Assembly: GCF_021209385.1 (NCBI RefSeq)
Contig: NZ_JAJOIL010000021.1
Coordinates: forward strand, 62,001-126,000
Source of the DNA: Seleniivibrio sp.
GTDB taxonomy: Bacteria > Chrysiogenota > Deferribacteres > Deferribacterales > Geovibrionaceae
Direction: 5' to 3'
DNA length: 64,000 nucleotides
Shown here: positions 35,472 to 44,466 of the stretch, one piece after another
Layout of the letters: the number at the start of each line of letters is the position of its first letter
How positions within the stretch are numbered: the stretch's first letter is position 1
Program-made: the position numbers and the translations under genes
Notes under the pieces: generated by a model
What the model was told of the DNA's origin: nothing
Database searches by the model: none
The model's input: the letters and a program-made list of their open reading frames with translations, nothing else

Positions 35472-36179
35472 ATTATGGAAATACGGTATGAGGATGGTAT
35501 AAAGTACAGCTCGGCAAAGGCATATGCTCTCTGCATCCTGTTTTCACTGGGGCTGCACTTCTGGCTGAGTACTTTCAGCCTTCAGGAACAGGTTGACAGA
35601 AAAGAGGAGATCATGCGGGTTCTGCTGAAACAGAGACCCGTTGTTCAGGAGTCTGTTCCTGTTGTTCCGGAACCTGTGAAGAAACCGACACCTGTTCCGC
35701 AGAAACCAGTTCAGCAGGTCAGACCGATTGAAGAACCTGTTGTTAAAGAGACTGTTAAAACTCCTGTTGCCGAACCTGTAAAAGTTCCGGTTCAGGAGGC
35801 AGTTCCTGTGGAACCTGTAAAACCTGCTGTGTCTGTTCAGAAACCTGTTGAGGTTCCCATGCCGAAGCCTGTTGAACCTATTGTGCAGCAGCCTGCTTTC
35901 GACTATTCAGGTTATCAGAACAGGCTTGGCGGAAGGCTTGAGAGCAATAAGAAATACCCATACATGGCTCGCAGAAAGGGTATGGAGGGCGTTGTCCGTA
36001 TAAAAGCGGTGATAGGTGCCGACGGTTCGCTGGTTGCATCTTCCGTTTTTCAGTCCAGCGGGTTCAGACTGCTGGATGACGAGGCGGTAAAACTTATAAG
36101 GTCTGTTTTCCCGTTTGAGAAAGGTTCGGGTGAACAGTTCAGCGTTATAATACCAATAAATTACAGGCTGACAGAATGA
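35457..36179 (+). CDS. tonB: TonB energy-transducing protein
   Basis: 240 residues from 35457 (GGGAG three bases before; an ATG at 35475 is the alternative). One N-terminal helix (YALCILFSLGLHFWLSTF), a long Pro/Val/Glu/Lys spacer (about 55-145) that spans the periplasm, and a C-terminal TonB domain (YPYMARRKGMEGVVRIKAVI; SSGFRLLDDEAVKLIRS). It works with ExbBD to power the haem receptor and perhaps the receptor at 13831. Its stop overlaps the Com-like gene. Confidence 0.94.
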   Translation: MIISIIMEIRYEDGIKYSSAKAYALCILFSLGLHFWLSTFSLQEQVDRKEEIMRVLLKQRPVVQESVPVVPEPVKKPTPVPQKPVQQVRPIEEPVVKETVKTPVAEPVKVPVQEAVPVEPVKPAVSVQKPVEVPMPKPVEPIVQQPAFDYSGYQNRLGGRLESNKKYPYMARRKGMEGVVRIKAVIGADGSLVASSVFQSSGFRLLDDEAVKLIRSVFPFEKGSGEQFSVIIPINYRLTE

Positions 36180-36337
36180 AAGGAAACACTAACGAGGTTA
36201 TCCCCCTTTTCACAGAGGAGATCCGGTGCCGAAGATGCGGCAGGCTGCTCATGAAAGGGCATGTTCGGGCTGTTGAAGTGAAATGTCCGAAGTGCGGATA
36301 CATACAGGTCATAGCGGCAGTGACAACAAAAAAATGA
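36176..36337 (+). CDS. Com-like zinc-ribbon protein, 53 residues
   Basis: The ATG overlaps the tonB stop (ATGA), so it is translated with tonB. Two CXXC pairs, CRRC near 18-21 and CPKC near 37-40, with intervening GRLLMKGHVRAVEVK, match the Com family named after the phage Mu translational activator (IRCxxCGRLL...VEVKCPKCG). A structural zinc is expected. In Mu, Com opens an mRNA hairpin to allow translation. The function in a haem-uptake operon is unknown; an RNA-binding control of a neighbouring gene is one possibility. Too short to be predicted by length filters. Confidence 0.78.
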   Translation: MKGNTNEVIPLFTEEIRCRRCGRLLMKGHVRAVEVKCPKCGYIQVIAAVTTKK

Positions 36338-36433
36338 CGCATCCCGAAAGCAATTAACGGCTCTTTTTAAGAGCTGTCCGTAAATAATTCAGAGAATCTT
36401 AGAATTCCAAAAAACCAACAGGAGATGTTTTGT

Positions 36434-38488
36434 ATGACAGGTAAGAAACTGTTAATGTTTCTCTGCGCTCTTATGGTGTCCGTTTCCGCTATGGCGGCTG
36501 ACACAACGCAGCTGAAACAGAATGAGGTTCTCGTTACGGCGACAAGAACGGAAAAAACGGCAGCCGAAGTTCCCATGACCCTTTCCGTTATCACGGAGGA
36601 GGAGATAACAAAATCCGGAGCGATGACGCTTGCCGATCTTCTTAAAGATATCCCCGGCGTTCAGCTTACGTCCACCGGTTCCGCAGGTATATTCCGCCTC
36701 AGCCTCAGAGGTGAGGGCGCTTCAAGAACGCTTGTTATGATAGACGGAGTAAAGATATCCGAACAGAAATCCATGGACGGTGCGCCTCTGCTGGTGGATA
36801 TAAATTCCATTGAACGCGTTGAAGTTATCAAAGGCCCGGCTTCAGTTCTTTACGGATCAGAAGCGATAGGCGGTGTTATTAATATCATCACAAAAAAAGG
36901 CGGCGACAGGATAATTCAGGGTTCTTTCACCACGACTTACGATTCCGGTACGGAAGGAACAAGCAATTCGCTCTCTCTGTATGGCGGGTACAAAGGTTTC
37001 TATTACAGAATGGAGGCAACAGGCACCGATCAGGGCGACCGCAAGGACTCTGACGGCGACAAGGTTGATAATACAAAGTTTGAAAGCACCAACTACAGAG
37101 GCGTTGTAGGGTTTAAGAATAAGAAATACGACATAGGTGTCGAGCATACCGTCTATCGCTCTGACAACGAGGTCAAGACCGGATACGAAGATGCTGACAT
37201 CACTGCCGGCGACATGAAAATGGAGATGGATCTTCCCGACTGGGACAGGGATAAAACTCAGGCGTATTTCGAGATGAACAACGAAGGCTCCGTCCTCAGC
37301 CGTATTCGTATAGACGCGTATACGCAGAACACCTATAAAAAGTTCATAAACAACATGTACATGATGATGGGACCCATGAGCACGCAGTATCTTTCCACCA
37401 CAAAGAACGATCTGGATTCCGTGGGTTTCAACGCTCAGGCGAACTTCAGCTTTACTGATTCAAACCTGCTTATCGCAGGTGTTGAATATATGAAAGACGA
37501 CCTTGAGGCGAAAGAGAGCATACTCAATTTCATGGCGACCTCTTACACCAATTCCACAAGCGACGCAAACCAGTCTTCATGGTCTGTTTTTGTACAGGAC
37601 GAGCAGGTGCTTGCCAGTGATTTCGTCCTGACGGGTGGTCTGCGTTACACCAAAACGGATACGGAGCTTGAAAGCACAAACAAAAGCGGACAGACTCCAG
37701 GCAGTTCGGATACAGACAGCACAGTGGGAAGCCTTTCGCTCATGTATAACGGCGTGAAAAACACCGTGTTCCGTGCGCAGGTTGCCACAGGCTATAAAAC
37801 ACCCAACCTTCAACAGCTCTATATGGGTACAACCCACGGCAGCAGCACACCTACAAAATCCAACAAAGATCTTGATTCCGAAACAAGCACCAACTATGAA
37901 GTGGGTGTTCGCTATGCGGGAAGCGGTCTGGATGCCGACGTTGCACTGTTCTACAGCAAAGCGAAGGACTACATAACAACCCAGAAGGTTGTCGATTCAA
38001 CCACCACCAGCGGATATGCGAATTTATACACCAACGTGGACGAAGCAACTACCAAGGGTCTTGAGCTGGTTTTAGGCTACACTATTGCGGATTTTCGCCC
38101 CTATGTTGAGGCGACTATACTGAAACGCGATTATGACTATGGTACCTACAGCACCACAAAAGTAGGCAGCCCTGACAAATATGCAAGATACGGCGTTGAA
38201 TATAACAGAAGCTTCGGCAAAAACATTGATTTTAGCGCGGATGCATATGTCAGATATGCGGAAACTTCCGAAACTGAAGATTCAGCAGGCGATATCACAA
38301 GCGATGCGGGTTTCCACACATACAACCTGTCAGTCTCTGGTTCATACACTTTCGACAGCGGACGCAGGATGACGCTCTCCGCGGAAGCACTTAACCTGAA
38401 CAATGAAGACTATTACCTTGCGGGTGCGACTGAATCTCTGGTTGAGCCAGGCAGACACTATGTGCTGAAAGCCGGAATAGAGTTTTAA
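36434..38488 (+). CDS. TonB-dependent haem receptor (probable)
   Basis: 684 residues from the ATG at 36434 (AGGAG 9 bases before; an ATG at 36425 touches the ribosome site). Sec signal ending AMA, TonB-box-like NEVLVTATR, plug (LRGEGASRTLVMIDGVKIS; ERVEVIKGPASVLYGSEAIG) and barrel ending LKAGIEF. The segment YKTPNLQQLYMG followed by NKDLDSET sits where haem receptors carry FRAP/NPNL boxes, but the match is loose. Placement before hutW/hutX and haem ABC genes makes haem the best substrate. Confidence 0.88.
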   Translation: MTGKKLLMFLCALMVSVSAMAADTTQLKQNEVLVTATRTEKTAAEVPMTLSVITEEEITKSGAMTLADLLKDIPGVQLTSTGSAGIFRLSLRGEGASRTLVMIDGVKISEQKSMDGAPLLVDINSIERVEVIKGPASVLYGSEAIGGVINIITKKGGDRIIQGSFTTTYDSGTEGTSNSLSLYGGYKGFYYRMEATGTDQGDRKDSDGDKVDNTKFESTNYRGVVGFKNKKYDIGVEHTVYRSDNEVKTGYEDADITAGDMKMEMDLPDWDRDKTQAYFEMNNEGSVLSRIRIDAYTQNTYKKFINNMYMMMGPMSTQYLSTTKNDLDSVGFNAQANFSFTDSNLLIAGVEYMKDDLEAKESILNFMATSYTNSTSDANQSSWSVFVQDEQVLASDFVLTGGLRYTKTDTELESTNKSGQTPGSSDTDSTVGSLSLMYNGVKNTVFRAQVATGYKTPNLQQLYMGTTHGSSTPTKSNKDLDSETSTNYEVGVRYAGSGLDADVALFYSKAKDYITTQKVVDSTTTSGYANLYTNVDEATTKGLELVLGYTIADFRPYVEATILKRDYDYGTYSTTKVGSPDKYARYGVEYNRSFGKNIDFSADAYVRYAETSETEDSAGDITSDAGFHTYNLSVSGSYTFDSGRRMTLSAEALNLNNEDYYLAGATESLVEPGRHYVLKAGIEF

Positions 38489-38497
38489 GGAAACAAT

Positions 38498-39058
38498 ATG
38501 ACTGTAAAGATAGTATACGCGACCCGTTACGGTTCCACGCGGCAGATTTCCGAGTGGATAGCGGAAAGGCTTGAAGCGGAAGGCTTTGCGGTCAGGCTTG
38601 AAAATGCGGAAAATTCAGAAGGGGCTGAGGGGTACGATCTCGTACTCCTCGGCTCCGGTATTTATAATCACGGCTTTCTGAAAGAGCTTGAGGATTATAT
38701 CGAAAAACATTCGCAAAGCCTGATGCAGACCAATACGGCGCTTTTCGGCATAGCCATGAAGACCGAACCGATAATGCACAAGGGCAAAAGCCACGGCGGA
38801 ATACTGATGCTTGAGAAATATGCTCAGAAACTAGGCGACAGCGTCATCGGATGCGGGATGCTCCACGGGCAGATGATTTTTTCTGCCATGTCTGAAAAGG
38901 ACAGAAAAGGTATTGAGCAGTTTTACAAAATGATAGGTATGCCGGAAGCGGAAGCGGCAGAGAGAAAAAAGCCCAGAACGCTGATGGACAAGAGAGAGTG
39001 CTGGGAATTTGCCTGCGGAATAATTGAAAAGATAAACAGGGCAAAGGTGAGGCAATGA
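38498..39058 (+). CDS. Flavodoxin-domain protein (HemG-like)
   Basis: 186 residues. FMN phosphate loop IVYATRYGSTRQISEWIAE near 4-22, then VLLGSGIYNHGF near 50, as in protoporphyrinogen oxidase HemG and related flavodoxins. No signal or membrane helix. It overlaps hutW by 4 bases. Radical SAM haem-opening enzymes need a low-potential electron donor, so this may supply electrons to HutW or reduce its tetrapyrrole product. That is inferred from position; classical HemG activity is the alternative. Confidence 0.82.
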   Translation: MTVKIVYATRYGSTRQISEWIAERLEAEGFAVRLENAENSEGAEGYDLVLLGSGIYNHGFLKELEDYIEKHSQSLMQTNTALFGIAMKTEPIMHKGKSHGGILMLEKYAQKLGDSVIGCGMLHGQMIFSAMSEKDRKGIEQFYKMIGMPEAEAAERKKPRTLMDKRECWEFACGIIEKINRAKVRQ

Positions 39059-40443
39059 GCTGGGCAGAAGCGCTTGATGCCGAAAAAAAGAGATTGATAT
39101 TCGGTAATGAGGATTCAACAGGGTTCGCGTCCGCATATGACAAAAAACGCACGGTACATGCCGGAAGCAAAGGACAGGTTCTGGCTCCCGAAGAGGCGGC
39201 AAAAGCGTGGATGGGCGCCTGTTCGCAGACATCCGACGTGAACAAGCTGGTGTATGTGAACGTTCCGTTCTGCCAGACCAGATGCCTCTATTGCGGATTT
39301 TTCAAGAATCTGGCGAAGGCGGACATGATGGAGGCTTTCAGCAGCGCTCTGGCTGACGAGATAAAGAGTTCCGCACAGCTTCCCATGTTCTCGTCGGGCA
39401 GCATCAATGCCGTATACATCGGCGGCGGTACACCGGGTGCGCTCAGCGCGGAGCAGATATCTCTGATGCTTGAAACCATAAAGGAACGTCTGCCTCTGGC
39501 AAACGACTGCGAATTCACTTTTGAAACCAGAACTTATCAGCTTACCGACGAGAAGATAGATGCGTGTCTGAACGCGGGCGTGAACAGGTTTTCCCTCGGC
39601 GTTCAGTCTTTTGATACGAAGGCGCGCCGCTCCATCGGCAGGGTGGACGACGGCGATACAGTTATGCGGATGATAGAGAAGCTGAAAAGCCTTAACGAGG
39701 CGGCTGTGTCTATAGACCTCATGTTCGGACTGCCATATCAGAGCGAGTCGGATTTCATAGAGGATATCCTCACTGCGGACAGGCTGGGCGTTGACGGCAT
39801 GGCTCTTTATCAGCTCAACGTGTTCGACGACGGCAAACTTATGGAGAAGATAAAAGAGGAGAAACTGCCCCCTCCGCCCACAACGGCAGAGCAGGCGGTC
39901 TATTTTATAAAAGCCCACGCCGTTATGCAGAGGCTCGGCTATATGCAGCCCTCAATGGCGCACTGGGTAAGGGATACAAGAGACAGAAGTCTTTACAACC
40001 GTATGACCAAGCAGGGCAATATGATGCACGCATTCGGCGCGGGTGCCGGCGGGCGGACGCAGCAGCACGGATATTTCACCCATATGGCGCTGGAACCCTA
40101 TCTGGGGATGGTGAAAGCCGGGCGTAAACCCATCATGGGTATGAGCAGAAACCACGAGCGTCAGCGGCTTCATAACCTGATATCCAGCCAGATAGACTGC
40201 GGGTATCTCCGAGGAGATATGGTTGACGCAGAGGCGGATTTCAGACTGACGGAGGTTTTTGAACCACTCATAAGTTCATGGGAAAAAAGAAAACTGGTGG
40301 AGCGGTTCGGCACAACCGTGAAGCTGACCCCGCAAGGGCAGTTCTGGTATGTGAACATGGCGCAGTCGCTCATCGACGTTACGGAGCTGTATTTCAACAG
40401 CGGATACACACCCACGGCGGCAAAGGTCGCCGCACAGAATTAA
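39055..40443 (+). CDS. hutW: Radical SAM haem-degrading enzyme HutW/ChuW family
   Basis: 462 residues, the usual length. Radical SAM cluster motif CQTRCLYC (C-x3-C-x2-C) in VNVPFCQTRCLYCGFFKN near 62-79, SAM-binding IGGGTPGALS, and the HemN-like SLGVQSFD and GLPYQSESDF. C-terminal winged-helix part (LVERFGTTVKLTPQGQFWYV). Its relatives open haem under anaerobic conditions, releasing iron and a linear tetrapyrrole (anaerobilin). HutX directly downstream supports the assignment over HemW or HemN. Start overlaps the flavodoxin gene stop. Confidence 0.9.
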   Translation: MSWAEALDAEKKRLIFGNEDSTGFASAYDKKRTVHAGSKGQVLAPEEAAKAWMGACSQTSDVNKLVYVNVPFCQTRCLYCGFFKNLAKADMMEAFSSALADEIKSSAQLPMFSSGSINAVYIGGGTPGALSAEQISLMLETIKERLPLANDCEFTFETRTYQLTDEKIDACLNAGVNRFSLGVQSFDTKARRSIGRVDDGDTVMRMIEKLKSLNEAAVSIDLMFGLPYQSESDFIEDILTADRLGVDGMALYQLNVFDDGKLMEKIKEEKLPPPPTTAEQAVYFIKAHAVMQRLGYMQPSMAHWVRDTRDRSLYNRMTKQGNMMHAFGAGAGGRTQQHGYFTHMALEPYLGMVKAGRKPIMGMSRNHERQRLHNLISSQIDCGYLRGDMVDAEADFRLTEVFEPLISSWEKRKLVERFGTTVKLTPQGQFWYVNMAQSLIDVTELYFNSGYTPTAAKVAAQN

Positions 40444-40453
40444 GGAGCGGAAT

Positions 40454-40945
40454 ATGTCGGAAGCGATAAAGCAATATCTGGAAGAGAAAAAGGGCGTAGC
40501 CACAGTTATGGCGGCGAGAGAACTGAATGTTCCCGAAAGGGAAGTGGTGCGCGCACTGGACGAGCAGTCGTTCGAGGTGGGCATATCAAAGTTCGGCGAG
40601 ATAATGGACGACATCAGCGAGTGGGGCGGGATACTTATGATAGTCACCAACAACAGCGTGATATGCGAGGTATCAGGCGAACTGCCCAAAGGCAAATTCA
40701 GCCACGGCATGTTCAACCTGCACTCCGATACGTCGCCCATCGGCGGACATCTGATGGCGGATAAATTTGACAGCATACATTTTGTGAGCCGTCCGTTCAT
40801 GGGCAAAGAGAGCCTTTCGGTTCAGGTTTACGACATTGACGGAAACGCCGCTTTCAAGATACACGTCGGCAGGGACGAGAAACATGAGCTGAAACAGGAT
40901 CAGGTTGAAAGGTTCCATGCGCTTAAAAAGAGGATGATGCAATGA
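40454..40945 (+). CDS. hutX: Cytoplasmic haem-binding carrier HutX/ChuX
   Basis: 163 residues. Family pattern: VATVMAARELNVPEREVVRAL, FSHGMFNLHSDTSPIGGHLM and FVSRPFMGKESLSVQVYD. Members bind haem and pass it between transporter, HutW and storage. It follows hutW by 10 bases behind AAGGAGCGG and overlaps hutB by 4. Confidence 0.92.
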   Translation: MSEAIKQYLEEKKGVATVMAARELNVPEREVVRALDEQSFEVGISKFGEIMDDISEWGGILMIVTNNSVICEVSGELPKGKFSHGMFNLHSDTSPIGGHLMADKFDSIHFVSRPFMGKESLSVQVYDIDGNAAFKIHVGRDEKHELKQDQVERFHALKKRMMQ

Positions 40946-41874
40946 AAAATGTACTGGTGATAATGCTTGTTCTTCTGTGCGGTTCCGCATTTGCGCAGAT
41001 AAGCTTTAAGGATTCTTCGGGACAGACCGTCACTCTGGACAAACAGCCTGCGAAGGTTGTTGTTCTGAACAGTTCAAACCTTGAAATGTATTTTGCAGCG
41101 GGCGGCACTCCGGCGGCGTATGCCATGAGTTCCACCACGCCCGTTTATATTGAGAACAGACTGAAAGGACTGCCGAACGTCGGCAGGGTAGAAAACCCTG
41201 ACATAGAGCGCATCGTCGCCATGAACCCTGACCTTGTGATAGGCATGAACTTCCCTTTTCATGTTGCTCTTCGTTCCTCTCTGAACGGTGCGGGTATAAA
41301 GGTTGCGCTGTTCTCGCCTGTGACTTTGCCGCAGGTTAAAGAAACTGTGCAGATATTCGGCAATATCACGGGAAATAAAGCGAAAGCCGCTGAATCTATC
41401 GCAGATATCGACGATAAACTCAAAAATGTGCAGGACAGGCTTAAGGGCGTTAAAAAGGTGAGGGCACTGGTGCTTTACGGTTCGCCTGAAAGCTATAATA
41501 TGGCGCTTCCTGACAGCTATGCTGGCATGATGCTCGATATGGCAGGAGGCGACAACATTGCCGCAGGAACGAAGGCAGATAAAAATGGACCGATGGCGGG
41601 TTCAGCCATGTCCAGAGGTTTCGCTCCGGTGAGCCTTGAAAACATAGCTATGCAGAATCCTGACTATATATTCCTGATAAATCATGACAATAAAACACAG
41701 GCGAAGAACGATTCCAGCCTTACGAAGCATCCCGCATGGAGCGGGCTGAGTGCCGTTAAGAACGGAAGAGTGGTAAGCCTGCCCTTTGAAACATACGGAA
41801 ACAACCCCACCGTGCGCACAGGCGATGCGGTTCTGAGGCTGGCGAAGATGATGTATCCGGAGCAGTTCAAGTGA
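40942..41874 (+). CDS. hutB: Haem ABC-transporter periplasmic binding protein
   Basis: 310 residues, Sec signal ending AFA, then the FecB-type fold (FKDSSGQTVTLDKQPAKVVVL; RIVAMNPDLVIGMNFPF; MLDMAGGDNIAAGTKADKNG). The receptor, HutW and HutX genes upstream define haem as the probable ligand. Coupled to hutX by ATGA and to the permease by a GTG overlap. Confidence 0.88.
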   Translation: MKNVLVIMLVLLCGSAFAQISFKDSSGQTVTLDKQPAKVVVLNSSNLEMYFAAGGTPAAYAMSSTTPVYIENRLKGLPNVGRVENPDIERIVAMNPDLVIGMNFPFHVALRSSLNGAGIKVALFSPVTLPQVKETVQIFGNITGNKAKAAESIADIDDKLKNVQDRLKGVKKVRALVLYGSPESYNMALPDSYAGMMLDMAGGDNIAAGTKADKNGPMAGSAMSRGFAPVSLENIAMQNPDYIFLINHDNKTQAKNDSSLTKHPAWSGLSAVKNGRVVSLPFETYGNNPTVRTGDAVLRLAKMMYPEQFK

Positions 41875-42872
41875 GAGAATTTTCAGACAGCGATACCAAA
41901 AGGCGGCTCATGACAGGAGCCGCCGGTCTGATGCTTCTGGCGGCAGGATTTGTCGTCAGTGTCATAACGGGAACGGTCGACATATCAATGGGCGATATGG
42001 CGCGCATATTCACAGGCGTGCAGACGGACGGCATGTATCATGTGCTGATGAACATCCGCCTGCCGCGTATCATAACGGGCGCTTTTGTGGGGGTAAACCT
42101 TGCTCTGTCGGGTGCCATACTTCAGGCCGTTCTTAAAAATCCCCTCGCAGATCCCGGTATTGTGGGCGTTACGGCGGGCGCGGGGCTTTTCGCTATGGCG
42201 GTGATGATACTTCTGCCCTCTTTCACGCATATGGTTCCTCCCGCTGCGTTTGCGGGGGCGCTTGTCACCTCTCTTGTAATTTACTTTCTGGCTTACGACG
42301 GCGGCGCACACCCCCTCCGGCTTATTCTGGCGGGGGTTGCTCTCGCCGCATTTCTCGGAGCGTTCATGTCCTGCCTGACAGTGCTTTACAGCGACAGGGT
42401 GCAGGGAACCGTAAACTGGATGGCGGGTTCTCTCAGCGGCAAAAGCTGGATACATGTCAAAATGATACTGCCATACACCCTTTTGGGACTTTTCGGCGCG
42501 GGAGTGGGTGCGAAATATCTCAACATTCTCATGCTCGGCGACGACGTTGCCCGTGGTCTGGGGCTTTCCGTTGAGCGCATAAAATTTCTGCTGACAATGC
42601 TTGCCGCTCTTCTGGCGGCTTCCGCTGTCAGCGTGGCGGGGCTTCTTGGGTTTGTGGGGCTTATAGTTCCGCATATAACAAGGCTCATAATAGGTTCCGA
42701 TAACCGTTTTCTGATACCGTTCAGCGCAGTTTTCGGCGGCATAATCGTCATATTTGCGGATACTGCGGCAAGGGTGGTCTTCGCACCCTATGAGCTTCCC
42801 GTAGGCGTTGTGATGGCGTTTGTAGGTGCGCCGTTTTTCCTCTATCTTCTCAGCAGGAGCAGCAGATCATGA
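41871..42872 (+). CDS. hutC: Haem ABC-transporter permease (FecCD family)
   Basis: 333 residues, about ten helices, starting from GTG at 41871 inside the hutB stop. Signatures IRLPRIITGAFVGVNLALSG, ILQAVLKNPLADPGIVGVTA and GFVGLIVPHITRLI. Works with HutB and HutD to bring haem into the cytoplasm. Overlaps hutD by 4 bases. Confidence 0.92.
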   Translation: MREFSDSDTKRRLMTGAAGLMLLAAGFVVSVITGTVDISMGDMARIFTGVQTDGMYHVLMNIRLPRIITGAFVGVNLALSGAILQAVLKNPLADPGIVGVTAGAGLFAMAVMILLPSFTHMVPPAAFAGALVTSLVIYFLAYDGGAHPLRLILAGVALAAFLGAFMSCLTVLYSDRVQGTVNWMAGSLSGKSWIHVKMILPYTLLGLFGAGVGAKYLNILMLGDDVARGLGLSVERIKFLLTMLAALLAASAVSVAGLLGFVGLIVPHITRLIIGSDNRFLIPFSAVFGGIIVIFADTAARVVFAPYELPVGVVMAFVGAPFFLYLLSRSSRS

Positions 42873-43645
42873 ATTTTTTCTCATGTGAAAACCTCTCCGC
42901 CGGATACGGCAGAAAAGAGGTTTTAAAGAATATAACCCTTTCGTTTGAAAAGGGACATATAGCGTCTGTCATAGGTCCCAACGGTTCGGGCAAGTCAACC
43001 CTGCTTAAGTGTATGGGCAGACTTCTGAAACCTTCTGCGGGATGCGTGTATCTGGACGGGAAATCAATTTCGTCCATGACCGACAGCGCCATAGCCAGAA
43101 ACGTGGGCATCCTGCCGCAGTCGCCCAACGCCCCCGGGGATATTCCCGTTCACTGTCTTGTGGCATACGGGCGCAACCCCCACAAAAAGGTACTTTCATC
43201 ATTTACTAAAGACGACCGCGAAACCGTGGAATGGGCGATGCAGGCGACAGGCTTACAGGATAAGCGCTTTGTGAGGCTCGGACAGCTTTCCGGCGGTGAG
43301 CGTCAGAGGGCATGGATAGCGATGGCGCTGGCACAGCGTCCCCAGATACTGCTTCTGGACGAGCCGACCACATATCTGGATATTCATCATCAATTCGAGG
43401 TGCTTGAACTTCTGGAAAAGCTGAATACATCCTGCGGACTGACCGTTGTGATGGTGATGCACGACCTGAATCTCGCCTCAAGGTTTTCGGGACGGCTTGT
43501 CGCCATGAAGGACGGACAGGTGGTTCTTGACGGATGCGCAAAGGGTGTTCTCACCGAAGAGAACATATTCGATATATTTCGCGTGAAAAGCCGCATAGTT
43601 GATATGGACGGCAGCAAGGCGGCTATGTATATGGGTGTTGCCTGA
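42869..43645 (+). CDS. hutD: Haem ABC-transporter ATPase
   Basis: 258 residues. Walker A IGPNGSGKST near 35-44, signature LSGGERQRAWIAMAL near 139, Walker B LLLDEPTTYLD and the switch His in MVMHDLNLAS. Third part of the haem importer. Stop overlaps the next ATG (TGATG at 43643-43647), so the exporter genes belong to the same operon. Confidence 0.94.
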   Translation: MNFFSCENLSAGYGRKEVLKNITLSFEKGHIASVIGPNGSGKSTLLKCMGRLLKPSAGCVYLDGKSISSMTDSAIARNVGILPQSPNAPGDIPVHCLVAYGRNPHKKVLSSFTKDDRETVEWAMQATGLQDKRFVRLGQLSGGERQRAWIAMALAQRPQILLLDEPTTYLDIHHQFEVLELLEKLNTSCGLTVVMVMHDLNLASRFSGRLVAMKDGQVVLDGCAKGVLTEENIFDIFRVKSRIVDMDGSKAAMYMGVA

Positions 43646-44466
43646 TGCTTCTGGAAGTGATGAATATCCGCAAGACCTACGGAAAGGTTGTCGCGGTGGA
43701 AGATGTTAGTTTCAGCATAGGCAGAGGCGAGGTTTTCGGCCTTTTGGGAGAGAACGGAGCGGGCAAGACCACCACTATCAAGATGCTTTCAACCCTTGCA
43801 ACACCCGATTCGGGACGTATTCTGCTGAACGGCAGAGACATCCGCAAATACAGACGTGAAACCAGAAAGAGCATCGCAGTCGTTTCGCAGGATATGAATC
43901 TCGGATACGAGCTTTCCGTATTTGAAGTGCTTTACATCTATGCCCTGCTTCGGGGCATCCGCAACAGCAAAAAACTGATAGACGAGACCATTGCAAAGAT
44001 GGGTATGACAGAAAAACGCAACTCAAAGGTAGGCACGCTTTCCGGCGGGCAGAAGAGGCGCGTTATGGCGGCTCGTGCCATGCTTTCAGGCGCAGAGCTG
44101 ATATTCATGGACGAACCAACCATAGGGCTTGACCCTGCAGTGCGGCGCGAGATGTGGGATATCATAAGACAGATGCAGGCGGACGGGCGCTCCATTCTGC
44201 TAACCACCCACTACACCGACGAGGCGGAATACCTCTGCGGACGGGTGGCGATCATGGAAAAGGGGCGCATCGTGAGCATGGACACCCCTCAAAGCCTCAT
44301 CGACTGCGCCGGTGCGTTTGCCGTGGACATAAACAGCCGCACACTCCTTTTCAGAGACAACGATGCGGCTGACGATTACATTGCGAAAGAGAGCCTTACG
44401 GGACACAGAGTGAGAAGAACAAAGCTGGACGACGTGCTTGTCAGCAGTATAGGCAGGGCAGTATGA
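43645..44466 (+). CDS. ABC-2 exporter ATPase in haem operon
   Basis: 273 residues. Walker A GLLGENGAGKTTT, signature LSGGQKRRVMAARAML, Walker B LIFMDEPTIGLDP and the C-terminal extension typical of drug/polymer/antibiotic exporters (TTHYTDEAEYLCGRVAIME). Such ATPases pair with ABC-2 permeases, here the next gene (4-base overlap). In an operon for haem capture and breakdown it may expel surplus haem or the linear tetrapyrrole left by HutW. That role is inferred from position. Confidence 0.9.
   Translation: MLLEVMNIRKTYGKVVAVEDVSFSIGRGEVFGLLGENGAGKTTTIKMLSTLATPDSGRILLNGRDIRKYRRETRKSIAVVSQDMNLGYELSVFEVLYIYALLRGIRNSKKLIDETIAKMGMTEKRNSKVGTLSGGQKRRVMAARAMLSGAELIFMDEPTIGLDPAVRREMWDIIRQMQADGRSILLTTHYTDEAEYLCGRVAIMEKGRIVSMDTPQSLIDCAGAFAVDINSRTLLFRDNDAADDYIAKESLTGHRVRRTKLDDVLVSSIGRAV

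Noticed and set aside
35630-35890. Repetitive CCTGTT/GTTCAG-rich stretch that could look like a repeat array
   Set aside because: It encodes the Pro/Val/Glu/Lys spacer of TonB; units are irregular, not CRISPR or a tandem repeat locus.
39115-39918. Long open frame antisense to hutW (about 267 codons)
   Set aside because: It lies wholly inside a well-supported gene, has no ribosome site or recognisable domain and reflects codon bias of the other strand.
41985-42674. Antisense open frame over hutC (about 229 codons), rich in Arg, His and Lys
   Set aside because: The composition is that of a reversed membrane-protein gene; no domain is seen.
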